A program made the position numbers and the translations under genes. Positions 33,952-42,516 of a DNA stretch of 64,000 bases are shown one piece after another (positions within the stretch are counted from its first letter, which is position 1; each line of letters starts with the position of its first letter). Below the pieces are notes generated by a model. The model was not told where the DNA came from. It saw only the letters and a list, made by a program, of their open reading frames with translations, and did no database searches. Origin of the DNA: Pedobacter cryoconitis (GTDB taxonomy: Bacteria; Bacteroidota; Bacteroidia; Sphingobacteriales; Sphingobacteriaceae); contig NZ_QLLR01000029.1 in the NCBI RefSeq assembly GCF_003259615.1, positions 18,194-82,193 of the forward strand. Direction: 5' to 3'.

Positions 33952-35853
33952 TTACACTCCGGTAATAATGAACGACGTTCTGCGGTTCTGCTGACGGCCG
34001 GCAGCACTATCATTTGATGAAATAGGCTTGGTAGCGCCATATCCTTTAAAAGTAAGTCGTTGTGGATTTATCTTGTTGGTAACCAGGTAATCGTAAACTG
34101 CTTTGGAACGTTGTAAAGACAATTTCTGATTCGCTTCAGCATTTCCTTCGTTATCTGTGTGACCCTGAATCTCGATACTTACGGTAGTATTAGCCTGTAA
34201 TAACTGCAAAAGATTCGTTAATTCTGTAATTGATGGCTGGAGCAGTTCGAATTTATTGGTGTCGAAAAATATATTCTTTAAAACCATGTTTGCACCGGGT
34301 TTCAGTTTTTCAAGGTAAATTTCCAGTACGTATGGCTGACCGGGTTTTGCCTGGTTCAGTTCGAAATTCTCAGAGTAAAACAGGTAACCATCAGCTATTG
34401 CATTAAAGGCATAAGTACTGCCCAACGGCATAACTGCCAGAAATTCTCCGTTATCTTTAGAGGTAAAGTCATTGAATTTAGTTTCTTTTGTTTTCAGATT
34501 TACTACTTGTACTTTAGCTTCCAGATAACCACGGGTTTCTTTGTCTCTGACAATTCCTTTAACATAAGTAATGGGTAGCGGTCTGGCGGCTTCTGGTAAT
34601 TTAAATCTGTAAATATCCATATCTCCCAGCCCGTCTTTGAGTATAGAAGAGAAGTATCCTTCCGTTCCGTCCGGGCTTACCATTAAACCACTTTCCTCAT
34701 TGAAAGTGTTAATCGGATAACCTATATTCACAGGCTTGCCCCATTTTCCATCTGATTGTGCACGGCTGTAAAAAATATCCATGCTTCCCATTCCTGGCCA
34801 CCCATTAGAAGAGAAGTATAAAGTTTTGCCGTCAGGATGTATAAATGGTGTATTCTCATCATAAATAGTATTAATATCTGGTCCGAGATTTTCTGGTTTA
34901 CTCCATTCACCTTCACTATTTAAAGTGGTTTTCCAAATATCATAACCACCAATTCCTCCGGGGCGGTTACTCACAAAATAAAGGGTATTTCCATCCGGAG
35001 TTACCGCTGGCTGAGAATCCCAGGACGAGGAGTTAACCACAGCGCCTAGATTAAAAGGAGCATCCCAATGGTTTCCGTTTTTATGGCTTACATACAAATC
35101 ACAGCTTCCAAATCCATCCGGGCGGTTACATCCGGTAAAAAAGAGGTACATTCCATCCGGTGAAATCGACTGCGCACCCTCATTGAACCTGGTATTAATT
35201 TTATCACTTAATGGAATTGCCGTTTTCCATTCCTTATTCACTTTACGTGATATATAAAAATCTTCATTTCCATCTACGGTACGGCTAAAAATAAGCGTTG
35301 ACCCATCTGCAGTAAGCGTAGGTAAATATTCCCGGTCTTTGGTATTGATAGCGGGGCCCAAATTAATGGGTACATATTTCTCAGGTGTTTTGACTGCAAT
35401 AACTGCGAAATTACAATTCCGGATATACTTTTCTGCTTTCAAGACCATTTCCTGATCTTTGCCTTTATAAGTAGATTTGAATAAAGAGAAATGTTTCCCC
35501 GCATCAGCGTATTGTCCGCTATTCAGCTCTGCTTCACCCAGTGAGTAATAAACTCTTGCTGGCAGTGGCGGTGTCTGAATATCAATCGCTTTTAAATAGT
35601 TAAGCCTGGCTTTTTCAAAAGATCGCTTCAGTTTGTAGACATCAGCCAGCTGAACAAAAGCAAATTGAAAAGAAGGATCGGCAGCCACTGCATCTTCTAA
35701 CAGTTTAGCTGCCCCATCATAATCTTTGGATAGTAATGATTTTTGTGCGTATTCGAAATTCTGCTGTGCTTTTTTTACAGCAGACTCTTGTGCCCGCACA
35801 AAAATACTGCTGCTGAATAACAGATAAAAAAATACTATGGTAATCTTATTCAT
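33952..35853 (-). CDS. OmpA-family protein with TPR and PD40 repeats
   Basis: A 633-residue envelope protein. A signal peptide (1-21) precedes TPR-like helices (about 25-150), a run of WD40-like PD40 beta-propeller repeats (about 165-410, e.g. YFVSNRPGGIGGYDIW, LYFSSNGWPGMGSMDIFYS), a carboxypeptidase-like beta domain (about 425-510), and a C-terminal OmpA domain (IEIQGHTDNEGNAEANQKLS, GYGATKP, NRRTSF) that binds peptidoglycan. This architecture is common in Bacteroidota and includes PorE-type proteins of the type IX secretion/gliding machinery, but no other such gene is beside it. The precise role is open. Confidence 0.9.
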   Translation of the reverse strand: MNKITIVFFYLLFSSSIFVRAQESAVKKAQQNFEYAQKSLLSKDYDGAAKLLEDAVAADPSFQFAFVQLADVYKLKRSFEKARLNYLKAIDIQTPPLPARVYYSLGEAELNSGQYADAGKHFSLFKSTYKGKDQEMVLKAEKYIRNCNFAVIAVKTPEKYVPINLGPAINTKDREYLPTLTADGSTLIFSRTVDGNEDFYISRKVNKEWKTAIPLSDKINTRFNEGAQSISPDGMYLFFTGCNRPDGFGSCDLYVSHKNGNHWDAPFNLGAVVNSSSWDSQPAVTPDGNTLYFVSNRPGGIGGYDIWKTTLNSEGEWSKPENLGPDINTIYDENTPFIHPDGKTLYFSSNGWPGMGSMDIFYSRAQSDGKWGKPVNIGYPINTFNEESGLMVSPDGTEGYFSSILKDGLGDMDIYRFKLPEAARPLPITYVKGIVRDKETRGYLEAKVQVVNLKTKETKFNDFTSKDNGEFLAVMPLGSTYAFNAIADGYLFYSENFELNQAKPGQPYVLEIYLEKLKPGANMVLKNIFFDTNKFELLQPSITELTNLLQLLQANTTVSIEIQGHTDNEGNAEANQKLSLQRSKAVYDYLVTNKINPQRLTFKGYGATKPISSNDSAAGRQQNRRTSFIITGV

Positions 35854-35918
35854 GTTTTTTCTATTAAACAGGACATGGAGAGCCCTATAAACTTAATAAA
35901 AAAACAGGAATAATCGGC

Positions 35919-36542
35919 CTAAGGAATATTTAAGTATTTATGTGTTTGTAAGGAAATTTCCCATTTAGGGTTAGCCATCACATAATCTATAATCATCGGT
36001 GTAATTTCTTTTGATTTAGACCATTCCGGCTGAAGATAAAGCTTACAAGCAGGAGATACCGTTTCCGCATATTTCTCTGCCCATTCAAAATCACTCTTAT
36101 TGAATACAATCACTTTCAATTCATTGGCGAAAGGAGTAATGTCCGGACGCGGTGCTTTGAATTTTTTTGGAGATAAACAGATCCAGTCCCAGCTGCCTGA
36201 CAATGGATAAGCCCCTGAAGTCTCAATAAAAGTAAGGATGTTTTTTTCCTGAAGTTTTTTGGTCAGGTAATCCATGTTATAAATCAATGGTTCACCGCCA
36301 GTGATCACTACAGCTTTACCAGGAAATGTATCTGCTTTTTCAGCAATATCATCTGCCGAAGTTAAGGGGTGAAGTTCAGCATCCCAGCTTTCCTTCACAT
36401 CACACCAGTGACAACCCACATCGCAACCTCCAAGACGAATAAAATAGGCAGCTTTGCCTGTGTTAAAACCTTCACCCTGAATCGTGTAAAATTCTTCCAT
36501 TAATGGAAGCAATGTGCCGTCTGCTGGAATATTATGTGCCAT
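35919..36542 (-). CDS. queE: 7-carboxy-7-deazaguanine synthase
   Basis: A 207-residue radical SAM enzyme that makes CDG from 6-carboxytetrahydropterin in the preQ0/queuosine pathway. The cluster motif C40-x3-C44-x2-C47 (GGCDVGCHWCD) and the substrate motif EEFYTIQGEG are clear; VVITGGEPL follows. A -7 element lies 11 bases upstream of the ATG. A queuosine-precursor transporter gene lies about 7 kb away. Confidence 0.96.
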   Translation of the reverse strand: MAHNIPADGTLLPLMEEFYTIQGEGFNTGKAAYFIRLGGCDVGCHWCDVKESWDAELHPLTSADDIAEKADTFPGKAVVITGGEPLIYNMDYLTKKLQEKNILTFIETSGAYPLSGSWDWICLSPKKFKAPRPDITPFANELKVIVFNKSDFEWAEKYAETVSPACKLYLQPEWSKSKEITPMIIDYVMANPKWEISLQTHKYLNIP

Positions 36543-36553
36543 ATATCAATTGG

Positions 36554-36561
36554 CAAAGTTA
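36554..36561 (-). promoter_or_regulatory. -7 promoter element of queE
   Basis: The minus strand reads TAACTTTG, an exact TAnnTTTG match; the mRNA leader would be only a few bases. Confidence 0.45.
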
Positions 36562-36640
36562 AATAAATATGGCTGGAAAATAGGAATATATGTATATTGA
36601 CCGCATTTAAATGACTAATCTATGAATAAGTGCCGTAGCA

Positions 36641-36985
36641 ATGGCTGATTTACGCTGGTATAAAATTGAGGAAGAAATTCCAGAGGGAGATTTCATCCGG
36701 CAGATTAATGTGGCGGGTAAAAAACTGTGTCTGCTCAGACATCAGAATGAGATTCACCTGGTACAAAACTCTTGTCCGCATGCCGGGGGTATTCTGAGTG
36801 GAGGATGGTGTGAACATGGAAAATTAATCTGTCCGATCCATCGGTACGCTTATGATTTGTCAACCGGAAGAGGAATAGAAGGGCAGGGGGATTACATAGA
36901 TTTATACCCTGTAAAGGAAGAACCTGATGGTTTATATGCCGGATTTAAACAAGGTTTGTTCAGTAGATTTTTCGGCAAAAAATAA
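36641..36985 (+). CDS. Rieske [2Fe-2S] ferredoxin-like protein
   Basis: A 114-residue soluble protein with the two cluster motifs C45-P-H47 (NSCPHAGG) and C64-P-I-H67 (LICPIHRYAYDL). It resembles the small ferredoxin components of dioxygenases and nitrite-reductase small subunits (NirD-like). No oxygenase or reductase partner is adjacent, so the electron acceptor is unknown. Confidence 0.92.
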   Translation: MADLRWYKIEEEIPEGDFIRQINVAGKKLCLLRHQNEIHLVQNSCPHAGGILSGGWCEHGKLICPIHRYAYDLSTGRGIEGQGDYIDLYPVKEEPDGLYAGFKQGLFSRFFGKK

Positions 36986-36999
36986 ATTTAAAATAAAAC

Positions 37000-37026
37000 G
37001 GCCTGTATTTCTACAAGCCATTTTTA
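37000..37026. terminator. Probable terminator between the Rieske gene and folD
   Basis: An 8-base stem with one mismatch (37000-37007 with 37012-37019), a 4-base loop and a following T run; the genes converge here. Confidence 0.5.
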
Positions 37027-37053
37027 TCATTAAATAATGTTATTAATATTCCT

Positions 37054-37935
37054 TTAAGAATAGATTTCTTTTTTAGCTGAAGCCAATGTGTTTTTCAGTA
37101 AACCAACAATAGTCATTAAACCAACTCCACCAGGAACAGGGGTAATCCATGAAGCTAAAGGCGCTACGTTCTCAAAATCAACATCACCATATAATTTATA
37201 ACCTGACTTGGTTGTCTCAGAAGTTTCTCTGTTAATACCAACGTCAATAATGATTGCACCAGGTTTAACCATATCTGCAGTTACAAAATTCTTTTTACCG
37301 ATAGCGGCAACAATAATATCTGCCTGCAAAGCGATCTCTTTCAGGTTTGTAGTTTTACTGTGTGTAAGCGTCACTGTACAATTTCCCGGATTTGCATTGC
37401 GGGCCATTAAAATACTCATCGGGCTGCCTACAATATTGCTACGGCCAACAACGACACAATGTTTTCCTGCGGTATCGATTCCGTAAGCTTTTAATAAAAG
37501 TAAAATCCCATAAGGAGTAGCTGGAATAAAACAAGGCAGATTACGCATCATACGCCCTAAATTTACCGGGTGAAATCCGTCTACATCTTTACGGTGATCT
37601 ATCGCCTCAGTAACTTTTTCCGGATCAATATGTTTAGGAAGAGGGAGCTGAACAATCAGTCCATCTACACCTGCATCACTATTAATCTCGTGAATCTTTT
37701 GAAGTAACTCTTCTTCCGTTACATCCACATCATACCTGATCAGCGATGATTGAAAGCCTACTTTTTCGCAGTTTTTCATTTTGCTGGCCACATAAGTTTC
37801 ACTTCCGCCATCATTACCTACCAAAATGGCTAATAAATGAGGCTTACGTCCACTTTGTGCTAGAAAATCAGCTGCTTCTGCCGCTATCTCTAATTTAATC
37901 TTTTCTGATGCGAATTTTCCGTCCAGTAACTGCAT
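37054..37935 (-). CDS. folD: Bifunctional methylenetetrahydrofolate dehydrogenase/cyclohydrolase
   Basis: A 293-residue FolD enzyme that converts 5,10-methylene-THF to 10-formyl-THF. Motifs include ETYVASKMKNCEKVGF with the catalytic Lys, QLPLPKHIDPEKV, the NADP-binding GRSNIVGSPM and the C-terminal TPVPGGVGLMT. It follows lepA by 30 bases on the minus strand and may belong to a four-gene run with an asparaginase, cutC and lepA. Confidence 0.98.
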   Translation of the reverse strand: MQLLDGKFASEKIKLEIAAEAADFLAQSGRKPHLLAILVGNDGGSETYVASKMKNCEKVGFQSSLIRYDVDVTEEELLQKIHEINSDAGVDGLIVQLPLPKHIDPEKVTEAIDHRKDVDGFHPVNLGRMMRNLPCFIPATPYGILLLLKAYGIDTAGKHCVVVGRSNIVGSPMSILMARNANPGNCTVTLTHSKTTNLKEIALQADIIVAAIGKKNFVTADMVKPGAIIIDVGINRETSETTKSGYKLYGDVDFENVAPLASWITPVPGGVGLMTIVGLLKNTLASAKKEIYS

Positions 37936-37965
37936 ATCAAGCGTTATGTTTTGTGTGTTAAACGA

Positions 37966-39753
37966 TTAATCTAATTTAAGTACCGCCATAAATGCAGTTT
38001 GCGGAATTTCCACATTACCTACCTGGCGCATACGTTTTTTACCTTTTTTCTGTTTCTCCAGCAGTTTACGCTTACGGGAAATATCACCACCGTAACATTT
38101 GGCGGTTACATCCTTACGTAAAGCTTTCACGGTTTCTCTGGCGATAATTTTAGCACCAATAGAAGCCTGGATAATAATTTCGAACTGCTGACGCGGAATT
38201 AACTCTCTCAGTTTCTCACAGATCCTTTTTCCGAAATCGTAAGAATTGCTACGGTGAATTAACGACGATAAAGCATCAACCGGTTCTGCATTTAACAGAA
38301 TGTCCAATCTAACCAGGTCAGACTTACGGTAACCGATCTGATGATAATCAAAAGAGGCATATCCTTTGGAAATCGTTTTCAAACGGTCATAGAAGTCAAA
38401 TACAATTTCTCCCATCGGAATCTCAAAAACAAGTTCCACACGGTCTGAAGTCAGGTAAGACTGATTCACGATAATCCCTCTTTTCTGAATACAAAGAGAC
38501 ATTACCGGACCAACAAACTCAGATTTGGTAATGATATTTGCTTTGATATAAGGCTCTTCCACATACTCCATTTTACTTGGATCAGGAAGATCAGATGGAT
38601 TGTTTACAATGATCAGCTCACCTTTGGTGGTCATTGCCTGATAAGACACGTTGGGAACAGTAGTAATTACTGTCATATCAAATTCACGCTCTAAACGCTC
38701 CTGGATAATCTCCATGTGCAACATACCCAGGAATCCGCAACGGAAGCCAAAGCCTAATGCTGCTGAAGATTCAGGTTCAAAGACAATAGAAGCATCATTC
38801 AGCTGCAATTTGTGCATTGCTTCTCTTAAGTCTTCAAACTCATCCGTATCTACCGGATAAATACCGGCAAATACCATCGGTTTAACCTCTTCAAAACCTT
38901 TGATCGGCTCAGAACTTGGTCTGTCTTTGTGCGTAATTGTATCACCTACTTTTACCTCTCTGGCTTCTTTAATTCCAGAAATAATATAACCTACATCACC
39001 AGTTTTGATGACATCTTTCGGGGATTGTTTTAATTTTAAGGTACCTACTTCCTCTGCAATATATTCCTTGCCTGTAGCTACAAATTTCACTTTGTCTTTT
39101 TTACGGATTTCTCCGTTTAATACTTTGAAATAAGCAACAATACCACGGAATGAATCAAAAACAGAGTCAAAGATCAACGCTTGTAATTCACCTTCAGGAT
39201 TTCCTTTAGGTGCAGGTACGCGTTCCACAATAGCCCGCAGAATATCATGAACACCCTGACCTGTTTTTCCCGAAGCAGGGATGATTTCTTCTCTCTTACA
39301 GCCAATCAGTTCAATGATCTGATCTTTTACCTCTTCTGGCATTGCACCAGGTAAATCCATCTTATTTAAGATCGGTATGATTTCTAAATCATGCTCCAGT
39401 GCTAAATAAAGATTGGAAATAGTTTGGGCCTGTATACCTTGTGAGGCATCTACGATCAATAAAGCACCTTCACAGGCCGCAATTGAACGGGATACTTCAT
39501 AAGAAAAATCTACGTGTCCGGGAGTGTCAATTAAGTTTAATATATAAGGCTGTCCATCCTGGATATAATCCATTTGGATCGCATGACTTTTAATGGTAAT
39601 ACCGCGTTCGCGCTCCAAATCCATGTCATCCAATAGCTGAGCCTGTGACTCTCTCTGGGTGATTGTATTCGTGTATTCAAGTAAACGGTCGGCCAAGGTA
39701 CTCTTACCGTGGTCAATGTGTGCAATTATGCAAAAATTACGTATGTGCTTCAT
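37966..39753 (-). CDS. lepA: Elongation factor 4 (LepA), back-translocating GTPase
   Basis: A 595-residue translational GTPase. GTP-binding motifs are IDHGKST, DTPGHVDF and NKMD; the unique LepA C-terminal domain is present (ISRKRKLLEKQKKGKKRMRQ). It remodels stalled ribosomes and affects assembly of the small subunit. A -7 element lies eight bases before the ATG, allowing transcription separate from the upstream cutC gene. Confidence 0.98.
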   Translation of the reverse strand: MKHIRNFCIIAHIDHGKSTLADRLLEYTNTITQRESQAQLLDDMDLERERGITIKSHAIQMDYIQDGQPYILNLIDTPGHVDFSYEVSRSIAACEGALLIVDASQGIQAQTISNLYLALEHDLEIIPILNKMDLPGAMPEEVKDQIIELIGCKREEIIPASGKTGQGVHDILRAIVERVPAPKGNPEGELQALIFDSVFDSFRGIVAYFKVLNGEIRKKDKVKFVATGKEYIAEEVGTLKLKQSPKDVIKTGDVGYIISGIKEAREVKVGDTITHKDRPSSEPIKGFEEVKPMVFAGIYPVDTDEFEDLREAMHKLQLNDASIVFEPESSAALGFGFRCGFLGMLHMEIIQERLEREFDMTVITTVPNVSYQAMTTKGELIIVNNPSDLPDPSKMEYVEEPYIKANIITKSEFVGPVMSLCIQKRGIIVNQSYLTSDRVELVFEIPMGEIVFDFYDRLKTISKGYASFDYHQIGYRKSDLVRLDILLNAEPVDALSSLIHRSNSYDFGKRICEKLRELIPRQQFEIIIQASIGAKIIARETVKALRKDVTAKCYGGDISRKRKLLEKQKKGKKRMRQVGNVEIPQTAFMAVLKLD

Positions 39754-39761
39754 CAGTGCCG

Positions 39762-39769
39762 CAAATATA
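39762..39769 (-). promoter_or_regulatory. -7 promoter element of lepA
   Basis: The minus strand reads TATATTTG, an exact TAnnTTTG match, in the 30-base gap between cutC and lepA; the transcript would start almost at the ATG. Confidence 0.4.
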
Positions 39770-39783
39770 GAATATTAGCTTGA

Positions 39784-40524
39784 TTATTCTGCACTGTTTG
39801 CCAGTTCCAGTAAATTTTTGACCAGTTCTGCGTCCGTAAACGAAGAACTATATTCATCTGCGTCATTCCCCATACTTAATTCACTGTTCCTGAACAACAT
39901 TTTACTCGCATGATTTTTTCGTGCTGAAGCATGAAATTCTTTTGCCCCGGTTTTTAAAATCAATTGTCTGATAGTTGAACTGCTTACGCCAGCCCCGGGC
40001 ATGACCGTAATTCTGCCTGCTGCTTGTTTAATCAGCCTGGCCAATTGCTCAGCACCATCCAGGGCGGTTGCTTTACCTCCTGAAGTCAGCACACGTATAA
40101 CGCCAATGGAAATGAGGTCTTCCAAAGCCTCTTCCATGTTCACGACCATATCAAATGCCCGGTGAAAAGCAACTTTCATCGGCTTCGCCAGTTCAATCAG
40201 TTCCGCGCAGCGCTCTTTATCTATCTTGCCTTCGGCCGTCAGAATACCAGTGACAATGCCGTCACATTGCAGCGCTTTACAGATTTTTATATCCTCCTTC
40301 ATGAGTTCAAATTCCAGCGCTGAATACAGGAAGTCTCCGCCACGCGGCCTGATAATCGGAAAAACTTCCAGCGTAAGAATCTTTTTAGCCAGCTTAATTT
40401 CAGCATAACTAGGTGTAGTACCACCCTCAGTGAGGCTTGCACATAACTCTACCCGTTTTGCTCCCCCAAGTTGTGCCTCCAGTGCAGAGCTCACAGAGTT
40501 GGCACAAACTTCCATTTCAATCAT
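39784..40524 (-). CDS. cutC: CutC family protein
   Basis: A 246-residue TIM-barrel protein of the CutC family (EVCANSVSSALEAQLGGAKR, ELCASLTEGGTTPS, PIIRPRGGDFLYS, AFHRAFDM). It was first linked to copper homeostasis, but this role is disputed and the family's enzymatic activity is not settled. It lies 10 bases after the asparaginase gene in the same direction. Confidence 0.93.
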   Translation of the reverse strand: MIEMEVCANSVSSALEAQLGGAKRVELCASLTEGGTTPSYAEIKLAKKILTLEVFPIIRPRGGDFLYSALEFELMKEDIKICKALQCDGIVTGILTAEGKIDKERCAELIELAKPMKVAFHRAFDMVVNMEEALEDLISIGVIRVLTSGGKATALDGAEQLARLIKQAAGRITVMPGAGVSSSTIRQLILKTGAKEFHASARKNHASKMLFRNSELSMGNDADEYSSSFTDAELVKNLLELANSAE

Positions 40525-40534
40525 AGCAGTTGAT

Positions 40535-41566
40535 TTAATAATAACTTTTTCCGGGAATTAACAAGTCTTTGTTCTCTGAATTACAAACAGCATAGCTGAA
40601 TCCCTTTTGAATCGCATAAGCTCCGTATTGTCCTTTTTTATTCAAGGCTAAAAAGCCGACCTGGATTTCTTTAGCTTTTGCAGGTTTCTTTTTAATAATC
40701 CGCATTACTGCTTCTTTACAAGCTTCTTCTGGCGGATAGCCCTGACGCATTAATTCAACCACAAGAAAACTGCCTACATTACGGATCACTTCTTCACCGA
40801 CACCAGTTGAGGTAGCCCCGCCAACTTCATTGTCTACATACAGGCCTGCTCCAATAATCGGGCTGTCACCTACACGTCCATGTAATTTAAAGGCCATTCC
40901 GCTGGTGGTACATGCGCCTGATAAATTGCCATTGGCATCCAGAGCAAGCATTCCTATGGTATCATGGTTATATTGATTTCCCGGTAACCTGGTTGGGGAT
41001 GCTTTATCGTAGAGTTTATTTTCAATGTTCATGATCGGCTCATACTTAGCCGTTTTCAGCCATTCTTTCCATGCTTTTTCACTTTCCGGAGTCAGCAGGT
41101 TTATCTTTTTGAAGCCATTCTCTAAAGCAAATTGTAAAGCGCCATCACCTGCAAGCATGACATGCGGGGTTTTTTCCATCACCTGTCTGGCTACGGAAAT
41201 AGGGTGCATGATATGTTCCAGGGCAGCAACTGAACCGCAATTACCGAGGTCATCCATGATACAGGCATCTAAAGTTACTTTTCCATCGCGGTCTGGTAAG
41301 CCACCGTAACCAACACTTTGGTTTTTAGGATCTGCTTCGGGAACTTGTACGCCCTTTTCTACGGCATCAAGAGCACGGCCGCCAGTTGATAAAACGTCCC
41401 ATGCTGCATGGTTAGCAGCAATCCCAAAGTCCCAGGTTGAAATAACAATTGGTTTTCCGGCAGTAGCAGGAGCGGAGGGGAGAATGTTAGCCATTCCGCT
41501 TTTATCAATAGCCAGAAGAGAGGCTGATAAGGCAGAACATTTAATGAATTTTCTACGGTCAAACAT
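40535..41566 (-). CDS. N4-(beta-N-acetylglucosaminyl)-L-asparaginase family protein
   Basis: A 343-residue Ntn-hydrolase precursor (asparaginase_2/glycosylasparaginase). The N-terminus has a twin-arginine motif (RRKFIKCSA), suggesting Tat export. The autocleavage site HDT (T203 as the new N-terminal nucleophile) is followed by IGMLALDANGNLSGACTTSG and GRVGDSPIIGAGLYVDN, as in enzymes that remove glycans from asparagine. A role in glycoprotein degradation would match the GH92 mannosidase in this window, but the genes are far apart. Confidence 0.93.
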   Translation of the reverse strand: MFDRRKFIKCSALSASLLAIDKSGMANILPSAPATAGKPIVISTWDFGIAANHAAWDVLSTGGRALDAVEKGVQVPEADPKNQSVGYGGLPDRDGKVTLDACIMDDLGNCGSVAALEHIMHPISVARQVMEKTPHVMLAGDGALQFALENGFKKINLLTPESEKAWKEWLKTAKYEPIMNIENKLYDKASPTRLPGNQYNHDTIGMLALDANGNLSGACTTSGMAFKLHGRVGDSPIIGAGLYVDNEVGGATSTGVGEEVIRNVGSFLVVELMRQGYPPEEACKEAVMRIIKKKPAKAKEIQVGFLALNKKGQYGAYAIQKGFSYAVCNSENKDLLIPGKSYY

Positions 41567-41635
41567 AAAAACGGTTTAGGTTATTGAGTTACAAGATTAC
41601 ATTAAAAATGTTATTTGTAAAAGGTCTGTAAACAG

Positions 41636-41661
41636 AAAAATCCGGCCTGGGCCGGATTTAA
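41636..41661 (-). terminator. Intrinsic terminator of the aminotransferase-amidase operon
   Basis: A GC-rich inverted repeat AAATCCGGCC/GGCCGGATTT (41638-41647 with 41650-41659); on the minus strand it runs into TTTTT. It separates the upstream nitrilase gene from the asparaginase gene. Confidence 0.75.
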
Positions 41662-41677
41662 ACAGAAGCTTATTTAT

Positions 41678-42487
41678 TTATGAATTGATCAGTTTAAATT
41701 GGTCAGCGTCCTTCAGAAAAGGGAAGTCGCGGCGTATTTTTATCAGATCATCGTAATTGATACTAAAAGTATAAAGATCCTCATCTTCTGGTTTATAATA
41801 GACTGTATTTCCAAAAGCATCAATACACATAGAGTGACCACTATGGTAAACCTCTTTGCCATCATGACCTACGCGGTTAACAGCAACAACATAACTCTGG
41901 TTTTCTATTGCTCTTGCCGGGATCAACGCTTTCCAGTGCGGAATACGTTTATCCGGCCAGCTTGCCACAATCAGCAAGACATCATAAGACGGATCATTAT
42001 TTCTTAACCAGACAGGGAACCTGAGATCGTAACATACTGCCAGCCTGATCTTCCAGCCTTTGAGCTCTACAACGATCTTATCATTTCCTGAGGTATAGGT
42101 TTTATCTTCTTCGCCCATACCAAACAGATGTCTTTTATCATAATGCTGGGATTCGCCTGTCGGCAACATCCAGATCATCCTGTTATAGTAGTTATTGTTT
42201 TCTTTAATAATCAGGCTTCCCGTAACTACGCAATCATATTTAGCAGCAGCAGCAGCCATCCAGGTCATTGTTTTGCCACCCATTTCTTCAGCAAGATCTT
42301 TAGCATTCATGCTAAAACCTGTGTTGAACATTTCGGGTAACACAATAAGATCTGTTTTTTCCTTTACACCTGAAGACAAACGCAGGGATATATTCTGCAG
42401 GTTTTTATCTATATTTTCCCAAAATAAATAAGCCTGAAAAATGGTTATTTTTAGATTATTTATATTAAGATAGTTTGGGTTCTCCAT
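41678..42487 (-). CDS. Omega-amidase-like nitrilase family amidohydrolase
   Basis: A 269-residue C-N hydrolase with the Glu-Lys-Cys triad E52 (VLPEMFNTGFSM), K118 (YDKRHLFGMGEE) and C152 (AVCYDLRFPVW). The sequence is of YafV/Nit2 type, which hydrolyses 2-oxoglutaramate and 2-oxosuccinamate. It directly follows the methionine aminotransferase gene (29 bases), matching the known pairing of glutamine transaminases with omega-amidase: the amidase removes the keto product and pulls the reaction forward. Confidence 0.92.
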   Translation of the reverse strand: MENPNYLNINNLKITIFQAYLFWENIDKNLQNISLRLSSGVKEKTDLIVLPEMFNTGFSMNAKDLAEEMGGKTMTWMAAAAAKYDCVVTGSLIIKENNNYYNRMIWMLPTGESQHYDKRHLFGMGEEDKTYTSGNDKIVVELKGWKIRLAVCYDLRFPVWLRNNDPSYDVLLIVASWPDKRIPHWKALIPARAIENQSYVVAVNRVGHDGKEVYHSGHSMCIDAFGNTVYYKPEDEDLYTFSINYDDLIKIRRDFPFLKDADQFKLINS

Positions 42488-42516
42488 ATTTTGATAAAGT
42501 AATAGGCACGTGAAAA

